From contig JAYMTA010000001.1 of assembly GCA_036897625.1 (NCBI GenBank), positions 124,001 through 188,000 of the forward strand: 64,000 bases of DNA, written 5' to 3'. Position 1 is the stretch's first letter. Each line of letters opens with the position of its first letter. Origin of the DNA: Pelargonium cotyledonis (Eukaryota > Streptophyta > Magnoliopsida > Geraniales > Geraniaceae). This document shows positions 48,206 to 59,313 of the stretch, piece after piece. Under the pieces are notes generated by a model. It saw only the letters and a program-made list of their open reading frames with translations. It did not search any database and had not been told where the DNA came from. Position numbers and translations under genes: made by a program.

Positions 48206-51200
48206 TATTTTTGTTTGGGGGAGATCCTTAACCAAAGTAAAGGTTTACTAATAATATCCTTATAAAGAGATAACTACTTTCTTAGTTTGTAGGAGTTTTC
48301 TAGCCCCGCCAAACCCTTTATTTACTTCTGGTCTAAACTAATATGGGTTTACTTAACGCGTTTAGGAGTTTCCTTTTGAGCAAATTATGTAACTTTACCA
48401 ATAATAATTGTATACAGTATACTATAATTATAAGCAAATCGATAAATGGTTGGAAAAGACAGTTCTCTAACTTAAATACTAGCTGTTAAATTAATTCTAG
48501 TAGTCTAACATTTAGAATAAATAATAAAAATACATACTAAAAAGAGACTCCGGCACTTCCCTGAATAACTAAAGCAAAATATCTGTAAATTTCAAATCTA
48601 ACCCGGACCCCGAAACCTGATTTTGAATATCCTATTCCCTCGCCTGAGTTTCTTGACCTAGGTCGGAATTGTAGATAATGAGTGCTTTGTTGAGTGTGTT
48701 TGTTTTGCTTGCTTGTAGCTTCTTACCTTGTAGATGTCGCTTTTATATTACCTGGGTTTCCCTGTTAGCAACCCCCTGCTTGTAAATTGAAATACTGTAA
48801 AGTCAAAAGTAAACCTCGTGCAATGATTCTGGATTATATTACACAGTAGAATGGTCTATGAAAAGAGTCCTCTTTAGGACACAACCCGACCTCTACATAA
48901 TTAAGTCAGTAACTAAGAGCTATTAGAGGTCTTTGACAAAGTGTTTAGTAAAACTGGGATAAAAACAATATGTTATAATATAAACTGTGCTTTTTGATAA
49001 ATATAGGAATACTCTAAAATTATCGTAGAATAAACTTTATAAATCAAAAAAGTAAAGGATAACGTTTGTTGTCGTTAGCGAGAAGCTTTCCTTTGGGCAT
49101 ACGAGGTTTTTACGGTACAGAATTGTACATGGTGCACTCCTTATAGTTAGCAGAAAATCAATCATAAATTACCAAGCATGTTGATGTTTTACCTAACCAA
49201 GCTTTAATAAGAAAGAACTTTTTAAAAATTCTAATCTTATTCCTATATTATAGATTTGACATACCATATTCTCAAAAAAAATAGGAAACCTTTGTAAGTA
49301 TTATCCTTAGACACACCTTTTACAGACACCCAAAACATAATTTATGCATTTACTGAGTAGTGATAGTACACGCTTAAGGGCCTAAGTATTTTCCTTAAAA
49401 CATTGTACAAGTTTTAATAATAGGTTTCCCTAAAATATTCAAAAGGACTGTAAAAAGCTTCTATTAATGGATTTACATAGAGGATATAGTGATTATTCTA
49501 GTTATTACTACCAGAATTCCCCCTTTTCCACTGCCTAATACTATATAGTATATAGGATAGGAAAGCGTGGTTTTGCTAAAGCGAGGCCCTAAGCTAAGCG
49601 GAAGACTTATAATATACTACACTGCGGCGCTATAAAAGCATTATCTAATATGTCTAGATTTCGGGATACTCCAAATCCAAATGACTTACCGGTCCTAGAC
49701 AATTACACCTCTTTTTTCTTCTATCTTTAAATCTTAGTTTGTACTCAATTTTGTTTATATTTTATATTCTACATAAGCGTCCCCTTTTATGTTCCAAGAC
49801 ATTAGATACTAGAGATTCTGGGTAGGACTTTTATTATAGCTTATAGAAATATTAAATCGCAACGGCGCTAAATAAGGAGGAATTCTTGGGTATTTAATTT
49901 CTTGTAATTGGTGGACATTTGGAAGTTAGGAATCTTATAGTAAATTGAAAAGTTCAAATGTTTTTTAGTTGCTCTATAGTGGTGCTGGTTACGGAACTTC
50001 CTTAAAACAAAGTAGTTTGAACTCTATATTCCCCGAGGTTAAAACACCTATTTCAAATGGTGAGAGTCGTTGGTTCAAAGCGTGTTCACAAGAAGTATCC
50101 AACAGGATCAAATATATTTCTTAATTATATAGTGGCTAAAATGAGCACTGCCTACTCCTATAAAAATTATACAATTTCTTTTTGTAAAGTATAGGAAACA
50201 AGCCCATGGATGCAATAAGATTTAGATTTAGATATAAGAAAAAAGTACTAAAATTTTTGATTATTAAGATTGAAAGATATACTTACGCTATACACTAGCG
50301 AGAGGGAACAGTCGTTAGGGGGAGTCCCTCTTAGTAGGCCCCTTGGATAGGTGGGTTGAAGGCAAAAAGATGCTCATGCACAAGATTTTGTATATGGACC
50401 GATTGGGAGAAATTAGTAACTTTTATGCATTGCTTCTTGTAGCCGGTAATTCAGTTATGCCCTGAATAAGTAGGATGAGAGTAAGTAGCAAGATTCAGGA
50501 AAGCGCGGGTTAGATTAAATCCTCAAAAAGTAAACGGTTGCTTACAAATTAAGTAGAATACAAGATATTTTTAATTTCCTACGATGTGTAGTTAATTTAG
50601 TTGGATCATTTTCCCTTACCGTTATAAGATATTAAATAAAATAGGATATTTCTTAACAAGTTTAGTTATGTAACCCAGGTTTCTATTACTTCTTTCAACC
50701 CAACGTATTTTAGAGAGGTCCCTTCTAAACTAAATAGAATATTAGTGGATATTGATATAACTAGAAATATTAAGAAAATACAAACAAAACACAAGCTTTT
50801 TTAATCCGAACGGCAGGGTGTTAAAGGCGGGGCCTCCCCTTTATTTATTTAAATTTTTATAGAGAAGACGTCTTTAATGATACCAAAATCAACTTAAGAT
50901 CCATTATTGCAAGGGGCTTCTCACACCATTTATAAAAGGAATCTGACAGACAAAAGGATGCTTTTTGAGTTAAATTACTTATCAAAATTCTTTAGGAAAG
51001 TAACTCTCAGTAATACAATATAGTAAATATTTTCATTAGACCGAAGTTTATATAGGTTCTCCTCCAAACTTTTATTAAATATCCCCTTGTTTGCTTTGCC
51101 GAGGCAGAACTCAATAAATCATTCTTATATTCGAAGAGAGTTTAATCAAATAATGTTCCCGTTACTTATTCATTTCGAGGCTATGCCATTTATATCTATT

Positions 51201-53126
51201 CTATTGGGATCGAAAGGAGTCCTACTTTATTTTCTAAATACCAATATATAAGAAAAAAAAATTCTATATATATTAGTCTATCTTAGACTGGACATAGCTT
51301 TCATACTTTCTAAAACCGAGGAATTGAAACAAGCGTTTCACAACACAAAATAAAGGGCCACTCAAAAGCACAAATGAACTAACAATTTCAAAAAAAGTAT
51401 GGTAACTACGGAGTATTTCTATCTAAATCTTTTAGGTTTTCAGTTTGTAAGAAAAAGACCCAAATCGTGATTTACAAAATCAATTCTATAATGATATACA
51501 GGTAAACCCCTTAAGTCACCCGCTACCCCTACGCGATATCCTATATTATACACTAAGGAGAAACGTCCTATCACAAAGAGGGTTAGATTAGGTAGCCTAC
51601 TTTAGACTTATTTCTTCTTTTTAATCTATCCTATTAATTCTGCAGCGAGTGCAATCTCATTTTATCAAGACAAGTTATCAAGCTCTAGATTTAAGTACCC
51701 CACTGTATCTATATTGATTACAATGCTGAAACTGCAATTTTTCATTATATTGAAACTTCAGAAACCCTTTTAACGCAAGGCAAATCTTCTACCCGTACTC
51801 ATGGATTTCCTTCTTATTTTACGACTGCAAACAATCTTAAGAAGGGCTACCTATTTTAGTTCACTACCGAACCTTGAAGAAAGCATAGACCTTAGTAAAA
51901 AATCTTTGGAAAGGTTCAAAGGGGACTTATGTATTATTTTGTATCATAAATTCTGCTGGGCAATTTTCCAAATGCAACAAATTAAAAGAAGGAATTTAAG
52001 CTAAATCCGATACCCTTAAAATTAGGCATGTCTATTCGAAGGCTACTCTTTTCAAGCTTTCTAAATTTATTTAGTTCTACCATTTACTATAAAGTATCCG
52101 AAGTCAGCCGGTTAAACACTACATTTCCTTTTTCTTACAGAATCTCTTATTTTAAAAGGATAGGAATTCTTAGTTATTATAGGGAGTAGCACACACAGTA
52201 CAGTAGATAAGAAATTTAGAAGAATTTAAGGAAGCGGGCTTTTCCTAATGGAATTTGAATACTTAGAATTTAGTTTCATCTAAGAGTCCCATGATAAAGT
52301 GCTCGGACAAAAATCCTATCTGTAAATCGAGCTTACATCCTCGAGAAGACTCCGGGGGAGTAATTTTAATTTTTAAAAACTCGGATAAGTGGTAATGTAC
52401 ACTCTAACAGCGGTTCGGTTAAGCCTAGTAGACAAATGTCGGAATTCCTTGAAACTCGGAACCATTTATTACCGGAAAAACTGAGCCCCTTATCCCAGAA
52501 TGATTTTCAATTCAAATAGCACAAGAGAGAGTGCCCTGCGAGTTTCCCATACTTAAATAGTGGCTTCTTGTATAAACATTAGATTAACTGTTCTACTAGG
52601 GTTAAGGTTTTAGTTACCTTCTCTTGTATCCTACTAATGATATAAGATATAAAAATTATGGAAAATTATAGATAGCTAAACCCCTTTTAATAGGTTTTCT
52701 AGTCTTTATGAACTAAGGGCATCGATTTATGAATGAGTAAAAAATTCGAATTCTAATCAACGGAATGGCTTACTACAGTTCTAAGGGTTCGAAACATATG
52801 ACATAACGAAAACAGGATTTGATTAACCTTTTTTGCATCTAGAAAACCTTTAACGAGTAAGGATAACTAATAACTTAAGGCCCCGTACGATACCAGAGAA
52901 AGGAGGCCCTAGGGCGTTGATATCAAAACGCTGAAAATGATTAACTATATCTAGGAAAATGAGTTAATTTTTAGTAGGGAAGTACAAAATACCTATGTAG
53001 GAAGGACAAAAAAGGGGATTCAACTACGTTGCTTACACAAATCAAATAATAGGATCTATCTAGTCGAAAAGTCAAAGTCATACCCTAAAAAAACTGAGTA
53101 TTTACATGCTATCTGAGATCGCTTAC

Positions 53127-53198
53127 TAGCACAAGACGTTTCGAACCCTTGAATGCTCGTAGCGTAAACCAGTACTATACCAACTATACTACTAGTTA
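53127..53198 (-). pseudogene. tRNA-like relic, anticodon ACG (Arg)
   Basis: All 72 bases fit canonical spacing on the minus strand. The acceptor TAACTAG/TGTGCTA pairs at 4 of 7 counting a G-U. The anticodon stem CTGGT/ACGAG pairs at 4 of 5 around TTACGCT, with U33 in place and anticodon ACG, the usual Arg tRNA of plastids, bacteria and many eukaryotes. The variable loop is CATTC and the T loop TTCGAAA. The D loop AGTTGGTA is good but the D stem is lost. No CCA follows. It is clearly tRNA-derived and probably dead. Confidence 0.55.
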
Positions 53199-53525
53199 AC
53201 TAAAGTCAGCAATACTCTTTCTATAGAGAAATCCGGAGGTCAGCCTGTGCGAAAGAACGATTACTTTTACCTATGGAACTTTAGGAAAGGCTCTTTTCAC
53301 TGCAATCTTAGATTTGTCCTAAAACTAGATTTTATTTGAAGAGGGTCTTTTTAATTCCATATAGTATATATTAATTCGGAAGTCTTAGGAGCTAAACAAC
53401 CCTTTTTCTAAGCAATCTTTCTTCATCTTACTAAGACTTTTTGCTTCTAAGTACATAAATAAGGTGTGCCTTGAGTAAGCGATAGCCCGAGCCAAGGGTT
53501 CTATTAACCGGCTAAACTAAGATTT

Positions 53526-53600
53526 CCATAGGATTTGAACCAACAACTAAAGTTCAATTTTTATATGACATGCAGCCCGCTCTGCCTTTATGGATTGAAT
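53526..53600 (-). pseudogene. tRNA-like relic, Asp-like (GUC)
   Basis: On the minus strand AAAGGCAGAGCG is a D-arm core, ATGTCAT a possible anticodon loop with U33 and GTC (Asp), and GTTGG-TTCAAAT-CCTAT a T arm pairing at 4 of 5. The 3' strand of the anticodon stem has become A/T-rich, and about 14 extra bases lie between it and the T arm. It lies in a row with two other relics on the same strand. Confidence 0.45.
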
Positions 53601-53767
53601 TTATGAATCTAAAAAAAGGTATTATATAATAAGAAAGTTCAAGCTCTCTGTTAAGTTATGTCCCTTACTACAAACTACAAGGGTAGCGTATTCATACAAA
53701 CATCAGGAAAAAGGAGAGGTAACGGGATTCCATCCAGGATTGGTATTTAGAAACTGTCTTCTATTTT

Positions 53768-53822
53768 ATAGCCTAGAACTTGAGCCTATGTCATTTCCTA
53801 CTAAATTGCTCTACTCGACTGT
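53768..53822 (-). pseudogene. tRNA-like relic, sibling of 14,466-14,525
   Basis: The minus strand has CGAGTAGAGC (D arm) and, at 53,776-53,799, a T-arm segment that resembles 14,468-14,489 with a few single-base differences and two one-base length changes. The two relics therefore likely descend from one tRNA type. The specificity is unreadable. Confidence 0.4.
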
Positions 53823-54599
53823 TCTTACCATTCATCCAGAGATTTTACTTACTGTATTCTATACCGGCTAGATGCCATACAAAAAAAAGCCCCATTTTAG
53901 CTAAGTTGAATTTAGTAAACATAACATATGGAACTTGATAGGAAAATTTTACACATTGTTTTCTTTGCGGAATCCTTACCGCTTAACTAAGGCGAGAGTT
54001 GCAGATATTCTAAGTTTTAGGGTCGAAAATTCCCCGGAGACAACTAGACGGATATCCATTGGATAGAGGCGCGGGGTTGATTCACTTCTTAACTCCTGCG
54101 ACTTAAAGCACTAAATTAAGCTTAACTCTGTGATTCAAAAGCTTTCCTTTCTAAAGGGTCCGTAATTAGTAATTATAAATATTAAATGTAGTAAATTCAA
54201 TACTTTATGAGCTAAATGTGTACCAAACACTGAGTACCTAAACTGGCAAAGAAAGAATTTCTATAAACTTCAGGGCTTTTGTTTTAGTTCTTAAGCTTTA
54301 GTTCTCAACCCTTTTATTTGGAAGTTGGTAACCGTTTTTCTCGGAGGAGTCCCTTTTGAGCAAGTTTAGTCCTATAATGTGTGTTATGTACTATATACTA
54401 TTATGTGTTAATCTTCTTCGGATGACCCTCAGTAAACAGGATGTATGTACTACAGGGTTTCTCTCCTCATTTAATTAATGATAAGGGCATAAGGCAAAAG
54501 GAATTCCTTCCTTAAATAACAAGACAATTAATAGAACTATCTACATTAATTACTAAATATTATCTTATACTCTAACTCTAGAATACTAACTAAAAGACT

Positions 54600-55270
54600 C
54601 TATACATATAAGTAACTTGTTTGGAGTTGTTGTCAAGCTGTTGCAGCGAGGAGATTCTATTGTTCTTTGTAAGTATATTATATTCCCTATTCCTACTATT
54701 TTATTCTAGATAGTTTAGGTATGTAAAGGAGATTCCAGCTTTAGTGGATAAACAGATTCTCTGACTGATGGATTCTATTTCTCTTGGTTTGGTTTCTTAG
54801 CAGTCGAAAAACTATTATTTGTTAGAAGTTGCTGTCAAAGATGGTAATTACTCAGTTGTTAGTGTTAGCAAAGAGGTTGTTAGGAGTTGAAGTCAGTATT
54901 AAGGAAGCGTTGAGAGCTATCGAAGTCAACTAGGCCAAAGCGAGGAAGCAACTAAGAAGGTACGAAGTGCTGGGCTAAGAAAATAGCTAGTAAGAAGGAT
55001 AGGAGTATGAAACTGGTTATGATACAGGATAAGAGTAACAAAGAAGGTCAAGATGGACAGCTTGTAAGCAGGTCTAGCTAAGACAGGTGGTAGTATAAGG
55101 ACAAGGACTCAGCTGCAGCAGAAGATAAAAGAATTAAGGAAAAGTTTCAATTAATGAGAAAAAGAATTTTACAAGTCATCTGGGGAGAAACTTCTCTTTG
55201 TTAAGGGCAGTCCTTAGTAGGTATAGTTCAGGTGCATTGAAGATTGGTGGGTTCTAGTTTAGCACAAGTT
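54600..55270 (+). repeat. Outlying island of mosaic-type sequence
   Basis: This segment breaks the AT-rich flank with G-rich words typical of the central domain: ATAGCTAGTAAG (54,983-54,994), AGATGGACAGCTT (55,051-55,063) and TTGTTAGGAGTTG. Its edges are abrupt. No frame is open. It looks like a fragment of the central domain's repeat family inserted or left behind about 8 kb away. Confidence 0.55.
55051..55063 (+). repeat. 13-mer AGATGGACAGCTT, copy 3 of 3
   Basis: Exact match to 40,038-40,050 and 45,576-45,588. A further GGACAGCTT lies at 55,539-55,547, just before a tRNA-like relic. Confidence 0.75.
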
Positions 55271-55547
55271 TAAGAAGAGAGTTTATATCTAATTATTTTT
55301 TATATTATTTACATCGAGAATTCTTATACTAACTGCACTGCGGGTCTTTTACTTACGATTATCTGAAGAAAAACCCCGTTAAGTATTTTCTCAATGCTTT
55401 TTTAATCAATAAGATCTCCTTCAGACCTTCACACTCTGTAATTTTAGCTTTTATGAAGTTTTAATATTTAGCTTGGAATTTTAATCACTTATATACAAAT
55501 AGATTTAAACCCTACTTTCAAATGTTTAGTAGAAAGTGGACAGCTTT

Positions 55548-55620
55548 TGGAGTATTTCAAGTGGTAAAGCACTGATTGAGAGAATCCGCAGGTAAAGGTT
55601 CAATCTCGAGTAAACCCGAG
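55548..55620 (+). pseudogene. tRNA-like relic, Phe- or Leu-like
   Basis: TTCAAGTGGTAAAGCAC is a good D-arm core. A GATT/AATC stem follows around GAGAG, two bases short of a normal loop and close to the Phe (GAA) arrangement. With different spacing the loop would hold GAG (Leu). The T-arm core AAAGGTTCAATC has lost one A. No acceptor is recognisable. Confidence 0.4.
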
Positions 55621-58189
55621 GTATCCTGTTTGTTGTCAACTTAAGGATATTTCTTTAGGCGAGCCTCCCTCTTTATTCTTAAATCTTGCAGCTACTCTCC
55701 TTTGTCATAGGGGCCCTCTTAAATTCTGCGACAAGGACACCCTTGCTTTGTAAGCTGAACTATTATGGGTAGCTCTTATCCTTATTGTACGGGTTTGTAA
55801 GATTCTTCCTAAATATTTCAGATTTAAAAAAGGGCTATACTTTTGTTTTTAGTAGACTTACTTAAAACTGTCTCAGAAGGACAAGAAAAACAAACAAGCT
55901 TGCCTTTACTTTAGTTTTAGAACTTTAATTGGAAACTGGTAAACAAAGGAGCACAAAAACCTTACTATAAACTATCTCCTAGAAAATTCTTTTGATTTAG
56001 TTCTTTTTAGACCTAGAGAAAGAAGAATTCCTAGTAAACGGGTAGAGAGATATTGGTACAGGATAGCCTCTCTTCATATTCAGCTTGTTTTAAAATACAT
56101 TACATTTAAACAAGGGGTTTTGAGACTTTAGAAGGCAGCTTTATATTGTAAGCAGTTATTTGTACTCTATTCCATACCTTGAATTAGCAAGACTTTGTTT
56201 AGCAACAGGAACTCCCTTCTCTAGTTAAGCCACGCCTTTCTTTACAGCTTGCCTTCCTTTCATAAGTTACTTATTATCAGGGTACTCCTTTAATAAAAAA
56301 GTGTTGTGTTTTCTAAGCCTGGTTTACTAAGCAAGTTCCTTAATGAAATTATCTATTAGTATAGATGCTAGCTCGAGAGGTAGAATATAACACTTTAATC
56401 TTTCTATGGGGGATCCCAGTAACTTGTTAACTAAATCTTTAGGAATTAAAGTAATAAAAAGAATCGGCTTAAAGAGCCTATGGTATTTACTAAACTAGGT
56501 AGCTTAAGTAAAGAGCTTTTATAAAACAGAGTAGGGGAGCCCTAACCCAGGATTTCTAACTAAGGTAAAGCTTACATTATAAAGAATGTCTATACCAGTT
56601 GTAACCCGGATAAACAAGAAAAGTAACTTAAAATGGCTAAAAAGAGCTCCTGATTTAAGGACGATTTCTAAGAAGAAGTGTCAACTGGCTATTAAAGTGT
56701 TCAATAATATAAGTAAGATCTTAAGGGATCGTCTATCTTTTAGCAAAAGGGGGAGCGCACAAGCCTAGTTCTTTTGATTAATAAGTATAGGAATACTGTG
56801 TTTGAAAACTAATAGAAAAAAAAAAAGTATCCTTTACTCTAGTTTGAATGGCGGCGGTTTGGAAGCCCCTCAAGTATGCTTTTTCCTCTTTTTTTGCACT
56901 AGTCAAGCCTTATAAAATATAGATGGTAAACCCATAAAATAAGCAGAGTATAGTTGCTGTCTAAAGACTTCTACAGGATCCTCTCAAAGGGTTTATTGTA
57001 TGGCGTATGCCTCTAGTTCCTGCAGAAGATAATACGGGATTAAGCAAAATGTCAAAATGGGTTGAATGCTCTGCGGCTCAGTTCTCTAGAACTAATATTT
57101 AGAGTATTATATTAAGGGCTCATAGAAGATCCTTCTTTTCAGTGGTAGGCCCTAGTGTTAACTCTCCTGAAACGGATCAGATGCCTCACCAGCTTTTTAA
57201 AACTCTCAAGCATAGACTTTCTAACTCTTTTTATTATGAGTTCATTTACTTTCTAGCTCCTAGAAACAGAGTCCTAGGATAAAGGAGTAATTCACTGACC
57301 AGAAAGAATGGAGTAAAAGGCTTGGAAGGTAGCCCTAAAGTCTAGTAAGTTAAGTACAATTTTTGATCTGATTTATTCCTGAAGCTTCTCAATAAAAGGA
57401 ATACATAGTATCTAGTTTCTTGAATACCACGAACAAAGTTGGAAACATAGCATAGGAGATTTACTTAATGAGTTTTCTTGTCCATTGGATTCTTTTTTAG
57501 TCCTTTTACTTGGTTAAAGTACGAATCTAAAAAGTACAGGAATTTTAAAAATATTAGCTTCCTCCTCGAGTTGAGACCCTAGAAATCCGTAGAATATCAA
57601 GAAAGATGTCAGGCTTTTGTAGTATCTTGAAGTTTATCGATTTTTTCGTATAAAGTCTACGAGGTAGGGAGCTAAAAGTCATTTGAATACAAAAGATTGA
57701 GCATAGGGTTTTCTAAAGATTATATACTTTGGATTTAATCAGATAAGAAAAAAGCATTCTTATGGGGCAAAGACACTATAAAGAACTTCCTTATTCTTTT
57801 CCCACATACGATTACACTATCGGAACTAAACGATGTGTAAATAAAGGATTAGATTTGACTTAACTGCTAGAATAAAGGGCAATCCATACTGCTACGCCGC
57901 AAAAACGAGAGCTTCCTATTTCGATTTGATACCAAACAAGGAGTAAGTACCCTATGTGTTTGTTAACTTTTGAAATTATTCCTGCTATTTGGAAGGAAGC
58001 CCTTTTCAAGTAGAGAAATTCAAGGAGTCTTATGCACCATAAAAGAACCTACCGGTATTATGCTCTTATAAACTAAGAAGTAGAATTTCAATTATAATTT
58101 ACGACTGGCCTAGTTAGGATATTACAAGGGTACCCATCTTTCCTTTTCTTAGTTGTGTATTATATCTTAATATTCCACACTAAAGGAAG

Positions 58190-58255
58190 CCTACCGATAG
58201 TGGTTAGTGTCACTTGTCCGAACGGGCGCTGTCGACGGTTGAAATCCGGATTCCC
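58190..58255 (+). pseudogene. tRNA-like relic with Asp/Glu-type D arm
   Basis: GATAGTGGTTAGTGTC closely resembles the D arm of eukaryotic nuclear Asp and Glu tRNAs (TATAGTGGTTAGTATC). GTCC-GAAC-GGGC forms a small stem where the anticodon arm should be. CGG-TTGAAAT-CCG is a reduced T arm with one change in the conserved TTC. The anticodon is not readable. If this is nuclear-type, the relics have mixed origins. Confidence 0.4.
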
Positions 58256-59241
58256 ATGTACTAGCTTTTTGTCAAACAAGTAAATCCAGTAACTAGATTT
58301 AGTACAGAAAAACCCTCTGCTTCTGGAATTGGCTCTTAAAAAGATATATAAACTTGGTATTAACTTAAGTATTAGAGTCTTTTCCTATTTCATTATATTA
58401 TGGAAGGTACAGCCAAAAGTGAATATATTCAGCTTATCTAAAACTCTGTCTACTCAAAAGCGTACAAACTCCTTCATAAATAGACTTTTAAACCCTTGCC
58501 TTGGAGTATTACTCACTCATATTTTAAGGTAAGGAGCACTACTTCGAAATGTCCATCGAGTACTAGAAGCTGAAATCTAAAGAGGAAACGTCGACACCTA
58601 ATAATTAGAATATCGGAAGTCTTTTTGTATGGTAGCATTCCTGAATTCCTGAGAGAGTATAGCAAGGACTCTTATTAAAGATATAAATGCAAATTTGACT
58701 TAATATAATCTAAATAGAAGGAGTATTCCAGTGTAAAAGGACTGCCGTAAGGTGTAAGCCGGGAAATCTAAGGTATATCCAAAATATTGTATTAAGGATT
58801 TATAAATATATTGCTGGATTCCTCCTTTCCCTTCTCTTCCATCCTCATTATGAAGGGTCTTACTTAGTATAATCGCTTTTGCACTATCTTTGGGTTATAC
58901 CTATTTTGAAGATAAAGTGATGTAAGTCTAAAACAAGTTATAGCGGTAAAAACCTTTTTCAAGTAATTAAGGGCTTAATAAGCGAAACCTTAATCACAGG
59001 GTTCCCGTTGTGGATTTGGGATAACAGGGACTATAGTTTATTGCCCTTTTTCAAATAAGGAAATGAATTATTAGTGGGTAGGTTCCCGAGGTATAAACAG
59101 GATATGCTAGGAGAATCCTAGTTATTTTTAATAATAAGTGATCGTATATATAGGCACTCGCAGGCCCTCTTTAAATATTCTTAAATAGCAACATAGTGAA
59201 GTAAACAGAATTTAGCTGACAAAACTTTTAGTTGTTAATTT

Positions 59242-59313
59242 AGTGGTATAGCTCAGTTGGTAGAGCACGGGGTTCTACTAGAAGCGTGCAAAGGTTCAAG
59301 TTGCATCATCCGG
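59242..59313 (+). pseudogene. tRNA-like relic with intact D arm, anticodon CUA
   Basis: TAGCTCAGTTGGTAGAGC at 59,249-59,266 is a textbook D arm with a complete GCTC/GAGC stem. With standard spacing the anticodon loop is TTCTACT, with U33 in place and anticodon CUA, which would read the stop codon UAG. The anticodon stem CGGGG/AGAAG pairs at only one position. The T-loop TTCAAGT is present but its stem is lost, although TGCAA and TTGCA flank it as a complete 5-bp inverted repeat. The acceptor does not pair. It is tRNA-derived with high likelihood and non-functional in the standard form. Confidence 0.5.

Larger units (their letters stand above)
46400..54600. other. AT-rich gene-free flank, right part I
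   Basis: It resembles the left flank in composition, stop density and frequent short quasi-palindromes (for example AAGGGCTCCTT near 48,069). It contains tRNA-like relics at 48.1 kb and a cluster at 53.1-53.8 kb. Weaker T-arm-like matches at 50,066 and 52,788 lack any other tRNA arm. I see no gene or control element. Confidence 0.7.

Noticed and set aside
50040-50085. GGTTCAAAGCG resembling a T arm
   Set aside because: Two mismatches, a level expected dozens of times by chance in this window, and no other arms.
56586-56768. 60-codon basic ATG frame
   Set aside because: It is short, without a domain, promoter or neighbour that would support it.
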